From: Maritalea mobilis
Lineage (GTDB): Bacteria > Pseudomonadota > Alphaproteobacteria > Rhodobacterales > Rhodobacteraceae
NCBI RefSeq assembly: GCF_019800885.1
Contig: NZ_JAHVKE010000002.1
Span: forward strand, 372,001 to 436,000
Reading direction: 5' to 3'
DNA length: 64,000 bases
Position numbers and translations under genes: made by a program. Shown in pieces: positions 15,897 to 24,219 of this stretch. Numbering within the stretch: the stretch's first letter is position 1; every line of letters starts with the position of its first letter. A model generated the notes under the pieces. The model saw only the letters and a program-made list of their open reading frames with translations. It had not been told where the DNA came from and made no database searches.

Positions 15897-18098
15897 TCAA
15901 TCACCTCCCGGCCGCAACAAGACCGATACGAGCTGCCGCAGCGCGCGACTATCTTCTACAAGAAGTGACAGGTCCTGCAGATCTGTTTCTGCAGTGCCGC
16001 GTCTTTCCTCCCCATCCCTGAGCCTTGGGTCGTCGGGCCAGAGATTCATCATACGGTTGGCAAGCTGGCGCTGTGGGCCGTCAGTGATTTCGGCCAGTGT
16101 CGGCCAGTCACGGGCGGACCAGGCCTCGGACAGGAGGTCATCGTCAGAGCGTTCGGGCGCCGGGCCGGCGGGAAGGATCAGGCTCCGCTGGCCGCCCCGC
16201 AGTGCCTCGGCAGCTTGGAAAAGACCTGCATCGCGCAGATGCGAAATGGCCGCCATTCGCACGCGCCCGGCCTCCGACCCCTCAACGTTCCACGTGCTGC
16301 CAAAAAGATGCGCCACGGCGGCCAGCGCGGCGGTGTCCTGTGCATCGAGCCGAGAAGCGATCAGGTGGAGGATTGCCTCGCCTCGCACCTCGTCTGACCG
16401 TACCTCTGCGTCGAGGAGCAACTCGACGCTTTCGTCGAGGTTGCCCGTCGCAGCATGGGCGAGGACGACTTCGCGCCACAGCGCATCTGACGTTTCACCG
16501 GCAGGCGTCTCGCGCAGCAAGGCCTCGGCAGCGACCAGGCGCGTCTGATCCGGGGGCGTGCCGGTTCGGCGGGCCAGGGCAAGGGCGTGGGACATGGTTT
16601 CGGCGGGCGTGGCCCCGTCAGCCTCCAGCGCGTCGTCCAGGATCATGCGCATCTGCGCGGAGTCCGGTTCCACTCCGAGGTCGAGATCGAGGCGAGCAAC
16701 CGCGTCTTGTGGCAGGCGACCGCCCCGCACAATGGCATCGGCCACGTTGCGGGCCGCGCTGTCATGGCCGTCGCTCTGAAGCCGCCGCGCCAGGCGCGGT
16801 GCCAGGTGATCGCGCAGCACAGCCGGCAATGCGGCATGGGATCTTTGGACGAGGCCGACCTGGTCGTCCGACAGGCTCGGTCCGATGCGCCCGTCGAGAT
16901 ATCGCCAGAACAGCTCGCTTCCACTGCAGGCCATCGGGTCGGCTTCGACCGGGAACCGCGGACTGTCGGCGCCATCGACCATGGCCGCGATAATGAGGAG
17001 GTCCTCGGGCGGGATGTCCAACTGTCGAAGCCAGAACGCGGCTTCGGCCCCGAACCCGTAGAAAAGGTAGTGGCGGGCGAGCGCGATGGCCCCCTCTGGC
17101 ACCAACCTGTCGCGCTCATCGAACAGCCCGAGTCTCAGGGCACCCAACCCCTGGTCCGGTCCTGCCCCATCGGCCCAATCCCGGATCTCGTAGGTGAGGC
17201 CGTCGCAGGCCAGTGGCGGGCGCTGCAACGCGGGGCTCGGAGCGGGGCGCCGGTCAGTGTCAAAGGCGGTTTCTGCCCGCAGGGGGAGCATCTCTGCGGG
17301 GCGGTCCTCCTCCAGGTCATCATCGCGTCCCGGGGCGTCGGCCCCGCGCCTTTCCGTGGCGGCCTCGGCGGTTGGTGACACGAGGGCCATGTCTTGATCC
17401 GCGTCCTCCACGAGTGCGGGCACATCGGGGTCATCCGGGGAGGCACTTGGGCCCGCAGCGACAGGGTCGGCATCCGCCAAGGGGCGCCCCAGGCTGGCAT
17501 CGAGCAAACCCGCCGCCGCGGCGCGGGCCAGTTGCGCGGCCATGACCTGCGCAGCCTCTTCGAGGTCTATGTCGTCCACACCGTGCGGGATGTCGGGACG
17601 GGTCGGGGCGGCTTCGGGCATGTCCGGATCGAGATCAAGATCGACGTCCTCGACCAGGAGGTCCGCGAGGTCCGGCAATACCCCGGCGGTGGCAGGCCGG
17701 GTCGGGGCGGGCACGTCCGGCGGATCGGCTATGTCGATCACGACGTAGCGGTCGCGAAAGCGAAACGCCTCGACGTCGCAGGGGCAGGCGAGGGAAAGGT
17801 TCAGCGAGGTGCCTGCGTCAATCTCGGCCAGACGATCGCGCTGGATCAGGTTGAAGACTGCGCTCGTATCGAACCCCTCAGGTGCCGGTGTCACTGTCAG
17901 GGCATAGTCACGCCCGTCGCCCGTCAACGCCCAGTCCCGGTCGGGGCCGATCTCCACGACCAGCCGGGAAAATCCGTCATGCTCGCCGGATTGGACGGCC
18001 AGTGTCTGCGCGGTGAGGCCCGTGACGCTCGCAACGAGGGCCAGCATCGCAAGGACTATGCGGTGCGCCAAGGGGGCGAGGGGGCGGGCCATCATCAT
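15897..18098 (-). CDS. Large exported AMIN-like protein of the motA operon, unknown function
   Basis: A 733-aa protein starting at the ATG at 18098 that overlaps the motA stop (ATGA); the longer open frame is not used. There is a signal peptide (residues 1-30, cleavage near GLTA). Residues about 32-126 look like an AMIN-type domain (FSRLVVEIG, YALTVTP, CDVEAFRFRDRYVVIDIADP), a fold that binds peptidoglycan or secretin partners. Next comes an acidic, Pro/Asp-rich low-complexity linker (about 127-290). The C-terminal half is helical and repeat-like with alternating short helices. Not recognised as a named protein. Its place between motA and the lytic transglycosylase suggests a periplasmic role at the stator or rod-peptidoglycan interface. 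Confidence 0.75.
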   Translation of the reverse strand: MMMARPLAPLAHRIVLAMLALVASVTGLTAQTLAVQSGEHDGFSRLVVEIGPDRDWALTGDGRDYALTVTPAPEGFDTSAVFNLIQRDRLAEIDAGTSLNLSLACPCDVEAFRFRDRYVVIDIADPPDVPAPTRPATAGVLPDLADLLVEDVDLDLDPDMPEAAPTRPDIPHGVDDIDLEEAAQVMAAQLARAAAAGLLDASLGRPLADADPVAAGPSASPDDPDVPALVEDADQDMALVSPTAEAATERRGADAPGRDDDLEEDRPAEMLPLRAETAFDTDRRPAPSPALQRPPLACDGLTYEIRDWADGAGPDQGLGALRLGLFDERDRLVPEGAIALARHYLFYGFGAEAAFWLRQLDIPPEDLLIIAAMVDGADSPRFPVEADPMACSGSELFWRYLDGRIGPSLSDDQVGLVQRSHAALPAVLRDHLAPRLARRLQSDGHDSAARNVADAIVRGGRLPQDAVARLDLDLGVEPDSAQMRMILDDALEADGATPAETMSHALALARRTGTPPDQTRLVAAEALLRETPAGETSDALWREVVLAHAATGNLDESVELLLDAEVRSDEVRGEAILHLIASRLDAQDTAALAAVAHLFGSTWNVEGSEAGRVRMAAISHLRDAGLFQAAEALRGGQRSLILPAGPAPERSDDDLLSEAWSARDWPTLAEITDGPQRQLANRMMNLWPDDPRLRDGEERRGTAETDLQDLSLLVEDSRALRQLVSVLLRPGGD

Positions 18099-18964
18099 GC
18101 CGCCCCCTGCTTCAGTCCGCGCAAGGCCTCTTCCAATGCGTTGAAATCCGGGCGCATGTGATGCGGCGTGTTCTGCCGGCCGACCTCGATACAGATATTC
18201 GTCGCGTGATTGTGGAGGTTGGCGATCAGGACCTCGCGGATCAGAAGGTAGAACTGGTGGTCCTCTTCCACGACCATCTTCACCTTCGCGGCAAAAGGGC
18301 CGACGAAGCCATAGGCCAGAAAGACGCCCAGGAATGTCCCGACAAGCGCCCCGCCGATCAGCCCGCCAAGGATCTCGGGCGGCTGGTCGATCGAGGCCAT
18401 CGTCTTGATGACGCCCAGAACGGCGGCCACGATCCCCAGTGCGGGCAGACCATCGGCAACGGTCTGCAGCGCGTGGGCGGAATGTTCGGCGTGGCTGAGG
18501 TTCTGGTCCAGCCGCTTGTCCAGCACCTCTTCGACCTGGTGCGGATCGTTGTAGTTCATCGAGGCCGAGCGCAGCGTGTCGCAGATCAACTCCACCGCCT
18601 CGTGATCCGCCTGGATCCTCGGATACCGCCCGAAAATGTCGGAGCCGTCCGGGTTCTCGATATGCTCCTCCAGCGTGACGGCGTTCTGCCGGCCAAGACG
18701 GATCAGTTCGAACAGCAGGCACAGCAGGTCGCGATAATCTTCGGGCTTCCACTTGGGGCCCTTGAAGACCTTTCCGATGGCGCCGAACGTGTGCTTCACC
18801 GCGCTCATGTCGTTCGAGATCAGAAACGCCCCGACCGCGGCGCCAAGGATCATCGTCATCTCGTAGGGCAGGGATTTGAGGATAATCCCGATCTTGCCCC
18901 CGGCGGCGATATAGCCCCCGAAGACCATGACGAAGATAACGACGATCCCGATCATTCCGATCAT
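18095..18964 (-). CDS. motA: Flagellar motor stator protein MotA
   Basis: A 289-aa proton-channel subunit with four membrane helices (two at residues 1-50, two at about 170-225) and a cytoplasmic loop with LLFELIRLGRQ. The membrane region LPALGIVAAVLGVIKTMASID is the conserved MotA signature. Its ATG has a strong GGAGGGG upstream. motB is not adjacent but lies at 29822, which is unusual compared with the common motAB operon. Confidence 0.96.
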   Translation of the reverse strand: MIGMIGIVVIFVMVFGGYIAAGGKIGIILKSLPYEMTMILGAAVGAFLISNDMSAVKHTFGAIGKVFKGPKWKPEDYRDLLCLLFELIRLGRQNAVTLEEHIENPDGSDIFGRYPRIQADHEAVELICDTLRSASMNYNDPHQVEEVLDKRLDQNLSHAEHSAHALQTVADGLPALGIVAAVLGVIKTMASIDQPPEILGGLIGGALVGTFLGVFLAYGFVGPFAAKVKMVVEEDHQFYLLIREVLIANLHNHATNICIEVGRQNTPHHMRPDFNALEEALRGLKQGAA

Positions 18965-19008
18965 GCCGGCCCCTCCAGACGCTTTGGTTTCGTGATCGCG
19001 GACATGGG

Positions 19009-19638
19009 TTAATTTTCCGTATCCGGCGGGCTGATCTCCGGATCGGAGCGGACGGGGGCCATGGCATTGCGCGTCGCCAGCACGACCGAGATCGCGTAGG
19101 CGACGTCGGGGTCCAGTTCCGCCAGGAGTGCGGCGCTGGTCGCCGGGGCCATGCGCGACAGGAAGCCGGCGGCAAAGCTGGGCTCCATCCGTTCGAAAAG
19201 CCGCGCTGCCTCTTCCGGGGCCATGGTTTCATAGACCCGCGTCAACTGGTCGATGTCGGTTTCAGCCGCCGTATCCGAGACCGTGACCAACCGCGCCAAC
19301 CTTGCCTCGGCCTGTTCCAATGCAACGAGTCGATCTTCTATAAGAGTTTGCGCCGCCATGAGGGCCGCCTCGCGTTCCTCCAGGTCGGCCTGGCGTGCGA
19401 CCAGTTGGGCGCGCAGCGCGGCCACTTCGTCCAGCGCGCTCCGGAGTCGTCCCGTCTCAGGCAGGAAGGGGGCGGCGGTTGCATGGCCCGCGGGCTCCGA
19501 GGCTTGCGCCCAATCCAGTGCGCCAAGGCGCAGGACACCGGACGCGGCAAAGCTCAGCCCGAGGGCGAACAGCAACCATCCGCGGCGCATCCGTCGCGGA
19601 TGCGGGGTTTTCGATTTTCGCACTGCGCGGCGGGCCAT
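19009..19638 (-). CDS. MotE-like protein (membrane anchor, coiled coil, MgtE-N/FliG-like repeat)
   Basis: A 209-aa protein. A basic N-terminus and one membrane helix or signal anchor (residues 20-40) are followed by a coiled coil (about 62-120) and a C-terminal helical repeat (130-192) with MAPEEAARLFERMEP and RMAPATSAALLAELDP. This resembles the MgtE N-terminal domain and the ARM repeats of FliG. In other alphaproteobacteria MotE is a periplasmic chaperone that stabilises MotC. The topology fits that class, but the direct partner here is not known. It lies 44 bases upstream of motA in the same operon. Confidence 0.75.
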   Translation of the reverse strand: MARRAVRKSKTPHPRRMRRGWLLFALGLSFAASGVLRLGALDWAQASEPAGHATAAPFLPETGRLRSALDEVAALRAQLVARQADLEEREAALMAAQTLIEDRLVALEQAEARLARLVTVSDTAAETDIDQLTRVYETMAPEEAARLFERMEPSFAAGFLSRMAPATSAALLAELDPDVAYAISVVLATRNAMAPVRSDPEISPPDTEN

Positions 19639-19641
19639 ATG

Positions 19642-20181
19642 TCAGCCCTCCGCAGCTTGGTTGCGATGGCGAAACAGCGGGGTCGCCGCCTGCGACGCGA
19701 TGTCGGAAAGGTCAGGGGCGGCGCGGCGGGATCCGAAGACCGGGATGGCAACCTCGGTCCCCGGTTCCGCCTCCCGTAGGTGTTCAGCGGCGCGCTCAGG
19801 CGCGGGACCAGATACTTGCATTTGACCTGCCGCAGCGTCAGGGCGGGCCTGCGCGCCGGATGCGCCCTGCACCTCGATTGCCTGTTCGGCAAAATCGTGA
19901 CAGGCGGCGATCATCAGTTCCAATTCGCCCGAGATTTCCCGTGCCTGCCGCACGAGATCGTGCAACTGCCGCCCCGCCCCGTCGGACCCGGCCTTGGCCT
20001 CGGTCAGGGCCGATTTCATCTCGTCCACCTGCGTGGACAGCACCGCGATGGCGCCACCGATGCCCTGGTCGAAACTGGTCAGGCGCGACAGCCGCCGCGA
20101 CAGGATCATGCAGTAGAACGCCGCGCCGAAACTGGAGAAAAATAGCAGGATGTCAGCAGCATAGGTCACAAGGAACATCAT
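19642..20181 (-). CDS. Membrane-anchored coiled-coil flagellar protein (DUF6468-like)
   Basis: A 179-aa protein with one N-terminal membrane helix (MMFLVTYAADILLFFSSFGA, residues 1-20), a basic stop-transfer stretch (SRRLSRL), a helical coiled-coil region (about 35-105) and a disordered tail. I do not recognise a characterised function; it resembles small alphaproteobacterial flagellar-cluster proteins grouped as DUF6468. It starts at the fliL stop and ends three bases before the MotE-like gene, so it is a stable operon member with fliL, motE-like and motA. A role in stator placement or motor assembly is inference. Confidence 0.6.
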   Translation of the reverse strand: MMFLVTYAADILLFFSSFGAAFYCMILSRRLSRLTSFDQGIGGAIAVLSTQVDEMKSALTEAKAGSDGAGRQLHDLVRQAREISGELELMIAACHDFAEQAIEVQGASGAQARPDAAAGQMQVSGPAPERAAEHLREAEPGTEVAIPVFGSRRAAPDLSDIASQAATPLFRHRNQAAEG

Positions 20182-20706
20182 TCAGTTCACCACGAATTGA
20201 GTCACGAGAAGGTCGCTGACCCGGCCTGCGCCGGTGACGACCTGGATGCGCCGCAAAAGCTGGGCGCGGATGCGGGCAAGGCTGGTCGGGTCGGTCAGTT
20301 CCGACAGGTCGATGACCCGCAGGTAACTGTTCAGAACGTCCAGGACGCGCGGGCTGAGATGCGCGACCTCGGCCTCGTGTTCGGGGGCGACCTCCAGCTC
20401 GGCGGTAAAAATCAGATCGGCGCCGCTGATCTCGGACCCCAGCGTGATCACCACCGTATCGAGGGGCACGAAGGCGACGTCGACGGGCACAGCCTCGTGA
20501 TGCCCACTTTCGCCATGATCGCCACCCGCCTCCGAGGCGTGAGTACCCCCGTCCTCCTCCGCGGCCGAATCGGGCCCGAACGGACCGCTGGTCACGGCCC
20601 AGAATCCGCCCCCGCCTGCCGCACCGGCCAGCACCAGCCCAAGCAGCAGGGGCAAGAGAAGTCCGCGTTTCTTCTTTGGGCTTTGGCTGTCGTCATCCTG
20701 CGCCAT
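20182..20706 (-). CDS. fliL: Flagellar basal-body protein FliL (paralogue 2)
   Basis: A 174-aa protein. A basic cytoplasmic tip (PKKKRG) precedes a membrane helix (residues 15-38), an acidic and His-rich linker, and a periplasmic FliL domain (ending LLRRIQVVTGAGRVSDLLVTQFVVN, given here as landmark residues 150-174). FliL forms a ring around the stator. The ATG at 20706 was chosen over the upstream GTG at 20724 because it gives the standard short cytoplasmic tip. It heads the minus-strand block and is divergent from fliF; a CtrA-like site lies 51 bases upstream. Confidence 0.9.
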   Translation of the reverse strand: MAQDDDSQSPKKKRGLLLPLLLGLVLAGAAGGGGFWAVTSGPFGPDSAAEEDGGTHASEAGGDHGESGHHEAVPVDVAFVPLDTVVITLGSEISGADLIFTAELEVAPEHEAEVAHLSPRVLDVLNSYLRVIDLSELTDPTSLARIRAQLLRRIQVVTGAGRVSDLLVTQFVVN

Positions 20707-20756
20707 GTCGATTCCGGTGATCACGTTACGTTCTTTCCCGTGATACCGCCTCAGCC

Positions 20757-20771
20757 CTAACGGTTTGTTAA
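20757..20771. promoter_or_regulatory. CtrA-like binding site between fliL and fliF
   Basis: CTAA-N7-TTAA, one mismatch from the TTAA-N7-TTAA consensus of the cell-cycle regulator CtrA. It sits in the 128-bp divergent gap, 51 bases upstream of the fliL start and 63 bases upstream of the fliF start, so it could serve both directions. TTAA is rare in this GC-rich window, which makes the match more notable. Confidence 0.5.
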
Positions 20772-20834
20772 TCGCCGCCGAGGTATCACCTCCCTCGAAC
20801 GGGCCAGAATGGTCGTGGAGGGATACGGAACGTG

Positions 20835-22529
20835 ATGAACACGCTGACCGGTTTTTGGGATGCGCTCGACACCCGCAGGCGCGCCTTTCTGATTGGCGGG
20901 GCGGCGGCCCTTCTGGTCGTGGTCCTGATCCTTGTCCGCCTTGTCGGCGCGCCGTCTTACGCCTTGCTCTACTCGGGTCTCGACCCCGCCGCGGCGGGTG
21001 AGGTGGTGGAGGCATTGGAGGCGCGCGGCGTCCCCTATCGCATCAGCGGCGACACGATCGAGGTGGAGGCGGGCCAGCGCGACGCCCTGCGCATGGCCCT
21101 GGCCGGCGAGGGGCTGCCCGCGAACGGCCCGCAGGGCTATGAATTGCTCGATTCCCTGTCGGGGTTCGGCACCACGTCGCAGATGTTCGACGCCGCCTAT
21201 TGGCGCGCGAAGGAAGGTGAACTGGCCCGCACGATCCTTGCCAGCCCGCGGATTCGCGCGGCGCGGGTGCATATCGCCAACCCCTCTGCCGACCCGTTCC
21301 AACCCGTGCAGGACGTCACGGCCTCGGTCGCGATTCGCCCCGCCGCGGGCGGCCTCGCGCCCGGTCATGCGCAAGCTTTGCGGTACCTGGTGGCATCCTC
21401 CGTTCCGGGCCTCAGCCCCGAGAATGTCACCGTGATCGACGCCGATTCGGGCCAGGTCCTCGGCGGGCAGGACCAGGTGACGCCCGCTGCCGATGCCGCC
21501 GGTCGCGCAGATGCCCTGCGCTTGAACATCGAACGCCTGCTGGCCGCACGGGTCGGGCCGGGCAACGCGGTGGTGCAGGTCTCGGTCGAGTTGGACACGG
21601 CGCGCGAGACGATCCTCGAACGCCTGATCGACCCTGACAGCCGCGTCGTCATCGCCACGGAAACCGAGGAGCGCGAAAACGCCACCCGCGACGGCGGCGG
21701 GGCCGGTGGCGATGTCACCGTCGCGTCGAACCTGCCCGATGGCGATGCCGCCGAAGGCGACGGATCCTCGGCGCAATCCACCGAAACCCGCGAGCGGGTG
21801 AGTTACGACCTGTCGGAAACCCAACGCGAGGTGGAACGCGAGCCCGGCGCGATCCGCCGCATCTCGGTCGCCGTGCTGCTGAACGGTGTGCCCGAGATCG
21901 GGGCCGACGGGGTTGAGCGCCTTGTGCCACGCACGCCCGAGGAACTCGCCGCGCTGGAGGCCCTGGTGCGCTCGGCCGTGGGCTATGACGCGGCGCGCGG
22001 CGACAGCGTGACCATCGACTCGATGGCTTTCGACGCCTCGGCGTTGACCGGGCTGGAGACGGCCAGTTTCACCGACCGGGTCAGCCTCGATCTTGGGCGT
22101 GTTCTGCAAAGCATCGTTCTGGGGGTGGTCGCCCTGGCCATCGCCTTTGGTCTTCTGCGCCCCCTCCTGCGCGCGCGCGCCGCGGAGGAGGAGCCGTCCG
22201 CCGCACCTGCCCTTGCTGGTGCCGGCATGGCCGAGATGGCCGGTGCGCCGCTTGGCGTTCCGGCCCCCGCCCAGCGGACCGATCAGCCCCAACTTGCTGC
22301 CCCGCTCGATCCCGCGGGCGGGGCGGCGCAGTCCAACCCCGGACAGGCCGGGGGTTTGTCCGCGGCGGGCCTGTTGCCGGCCGCTCCGAATCTGACGGCG
22401 CCCGAGGCAGATCCGCTTCCGCTCGATCCCGTCGAACGCCTGCGCCGCCTGATCGAGGAGCGCGAAGAGGAAACCGTCGAGATCCTGCGCAGCTGGATGG
22501 AAGAGGATGAAGAGGAGGTCCGCCCATGA
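20835..22529 (+). CDS. fliF: Flagellar MS-ring protein FliF
   Basis: A 564-aa MS-ring subunit with two membrane helices: near residues 18-40 (RAFLIGGAAALLVVVLILV) and about 420-440 (IVLGVVALAIAFGLLRPLL). Between them is the periplasmic ring-building region (YALLYSGLDPAAAGEVVEAL; ASVAIRPAAGGLAPGHAQAL). The acidic C-terminal end, expected to contact FliG, is present (EEEVRP). A GTG at 20832 directly precedes the chosen ATG. It overlaps the next gene by 4 bases. Confidence 0.97.
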   Translation: MNTLTGFWDALDTRRRAFLIGGAAALLVVVLILVRLVGAPSYALLYSGLDPAAAGEVVEALEARGVPYRISGDTIEVEAGQRDALRMALAGEGLPANGPQGYELLDSLSGFGTTSQMFDAAYWRAKEGELARTILASPRIRAARVHIANPSADPFQPVQDVTASVAIRPAAGGLAPGHAQALRYLVASSVPGLSPENVTVIDADSGQVLGGQDQVTPAADAAGRADALRLNIERLLAARVGPGNAVVQVSVELDTARETILERLIDPDSRVVIATETEERENATRDGGGAGGDVTVASNLPDGDAAEGDGSSAQSTETRERVSYDLSETQREVEREPGAIRRISVAVLLNGVPEIGADGVERLVPRTPEELAALEALVRSAVGYDAARGDSVTIDSMAFDASALTGLETASFTDRVSLDLGRVLQSIVLGVVALAIAFGLLRPLLRARAAEEEPSAAPALAGAGMAEMAGAPLGVPAPAQRTDQPQLAAPLDPAGGAAQSNPGQAGGLSAAGLLPAAPNLTAPEADPLPLDPVERLRRLIEEREEETVEILRSWMEEDEEEVRP

Positions 22530-23182
22530 CGCGCGCCTTGTCCTTGCCGGATTTCGATGAGGTGGACGGCGCGGCCCAGCCCGTTGCCCAGACGCAGGAG
22601 CCCACGACGCCCGAGGGTGCGGCCTCCGAGGAAGACCGGCTGGCGGTTTTCGAGCAGGGCTACCGCAGCGGCTGGGACGATTGCCTTGCCGCCGAAACCG
22701 AAGAACGTGGCCGCATCGCGGCGGACCTGGCCACCAACCTGCGGGACCTCTCCGCCAGCTACGAGTCCGTTCGCGCCGATGTGCTCTCCGCGCTCGGTCC
22801 CCTCTTCGACGCGGTGCTGTCGCGCCTCTTGCCCGAGCTGGTGGCCGAGGCTGTCGCCCCCGTCGTGCGAGACGAACTGCTGCGCATCGCGCAGGAGGTC
22901 AGCGCCGCCTCGGTTGACCTGGTCGCCGCGCCCGTGGTGGTGCCCCGGCTGGAAAACCTTGTCGCACAAATCCCCGACCTCCGAATCCGGCTGCGGCCCG
23001 AGCCCGCCTATGCCGAGGGGCAGGTCTCGGTCCGGTTCGGCACCGAGCGGCGCGATGTCGACCTGTCCGGGGCGGCGCAGCAGATGGCCGAGGCGATTCG
23101 CGATTTTACGGACGGGCTGACCCAGCATGCCCCGGTCGCGGAGCCGTTGCCCGACATTGAATCCCAGAAAGGAGCCGCCTGA
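22526..23182 (+). CDS. fliH: FliH-like export regulator
   Basis: A 218-aa cytoplasmic protein. A variable N-terminus precedes FEQGYRSGWDDC (residues about 36-47) and a long helical region, then a C-terminal globular part. Gene order fliF-(fliG)-fliH-fliN and the GxxxG-like helical region fit FliH, which dimerises, binds FliI and links it to the C-ring. Sequence conservation of FliH is low, so the name rests on architecture and position. It overlaps fliF by 4 bases and fliN by 1 base. Confidence 0.75.
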   Translation: MTRALSLPDFDEVDGAAQPVAQTQEPTTPEGAASEEDRLAVFEQGYRSGWDDCLAAETEERGRIAADLATNLRDLSASYESVRADVLSALGPLFDAVLSRLLPELVAEAVAPVVRDELLRIAQEVSAASVDLVAAPVVVPRLENLVAQIPDLRIRLRPEPAYAEGQVSVRFGTERRDVDLSGAAQQMAEAIRDFTDGLTQHAPVAEPLPDIESQKGAA

Positions 23183-23472
23183 TGACCACCGCCTTCGACC
23201 CAATCGCCGCCACGCGCGCCAAGGCCCTGCACGGGCTTCCCATCGAGATCCGCGTCTGCGTCGGGCGCGCGCGCCCGCGGTTGGGAGAGATGATGTCGAT
23301 GGCGCCCGACACCGTCCTGCCTCTCGACAGCCGGATCGAGGACAAGGTGGGGCTCTATGTCGGGGACAAGCTCATCGCCGAGGGTGACCTGGTCGAGCTT
23401 GACGGGGATCGCGCCGGGCAACTGGCCGTCCGCATCACCGGCCTGCCGGATCGCGGCGATGCGCCGGAGTGA
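23182..23472 (+). CDS. fliN: Flagellar motor switch protein FliN
   Basis: A 96-aa protein consisting of one SpoA domain: LPIEIRVCVGRARPRLGEMM (residues about 19-38) and the typical LDSRIEDKVGLYVGDKLIAEGDL. FliN forms the lower part of the C-ring. No fliM, which carries the second SpoA domain and binds CheY, is present in this window. The start codon shares one base with the end of fliH. Confidence 0.95.
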   Translation: MTTAFDPIAATRAKALHGLPIEIRVCVGRARPRLGEMMSMAPDTVLPLDSRIEDKVGLYVGDKLIAEGDLVELDGDRAGQLAVRITGLPDRGDAPE

Positions 23473-24199
23473 TCGTCTGTTTCCAGCGCTCCTGGCGCTT
23501 GGCGTGGTCCTTTTGCCGGGGGGCGCGGTGGCGCAAGAGGTGACCCTGACCCTCGGCGAGGGCGGGGAGTTGACGGCCCGCGCCTTGCAACTGATCGCGC
23601 TGATCACGGTGCTCAGCCTCGCGCCCGGGCTGGCGGTGATGATCACCTGCTTTCCTTTCGTGGTCACGGTCCTGTCGATCCTCCGGCAGGCGCTGGGGCT
23701 GCAGCAATCGCCGCCCAACATGCTGATCGTCAGCCTGGCGCTCTTCCTGACCTATTTCGTCATGGCCCCCGTCTTCGAAGAGGCCTACCAGGTGGGGATC
23801 GCGCCCCTCATCGCCGGCGACATGCCCCCGGAGGAGGCCTTGTCCGCTGCTTACGCGCCCTTTCGCGGCTTTATGCTGAACCGGGTCGACATGGGCACAT
23901 TGGCCAGCCTTGCCGAGTTGCGCGAGGTCGATCTGGCCGCGGCCGAAGGCTCCGCCTCCGAGGCGTCGATCCTGATCCCGGCCTTCATGCTCAGCGAGGT
24001 CGAACGCGCCTTCCAGATCGGGTTCCTGATCTTTTTGCCCTTCCTCGTCATCGATCTGGTCGCGGCGGCGATCCTGATGTCGATGGGGATGATGATGGTG
24101 CCGCCCGCCATCGTATCCATGCCGTTCAAACTGGCCTTCTTCGTCGTGGCCGACGGCTGGGCGCTGATCACCGGCGCGCTCGTTCGCAGTTACTTCTGA
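23459..24199 (+). CDS. fliP: Flagellar export gate protein FliP
   Basis: A 246-aa protein with a cleavable signal peptide (residues 1-24, ending GGAVAQ), then four membrane helices. Family marks are the stretch around SPPNMLIVSLALFLTYFVMAP and LIPAFMLSEVERAFQIGF, MGMMMVPPAIVSMPFKLAFF (shown in parts). The ATG at 23459 overlaps fliN by 14 bases. FliP is the main ring of the FliPQR gate. Confidence 0.97.
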   Translation: MRRSDRLFPALLALGVVLLPGGAVAQEVTLTLGEGGELTARALQLIALITVLSLAPGLAVMITCFPFVVTVLSILRQALGLQQSPPNMLIVSLALFLTYFVMAPVFEEAYQVGIAPLIAGDMPPEEALSAAYAPFRGFMLNRVDMGTLASLAELREVDLAAAEGSASEASILIPAFMLSEVERAFQIGFLIFLPFLVIDLVAAAILMSMGMMMVPPAIVSMPFKLAFFVVADGWALITGALVRSYF

Positions 24200-24219
24200 C
24201 CTGAGAAAAGGCGACCCCC

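Noticed and set aside
18099-19232. N-terminal extension of the 733-aa protein to more than 1,100 residues
   Set aside because: The extension overlaps all of motA in another frame. The internal ATG at 18098 has a signal peptide and the ATGA coupling to motA.
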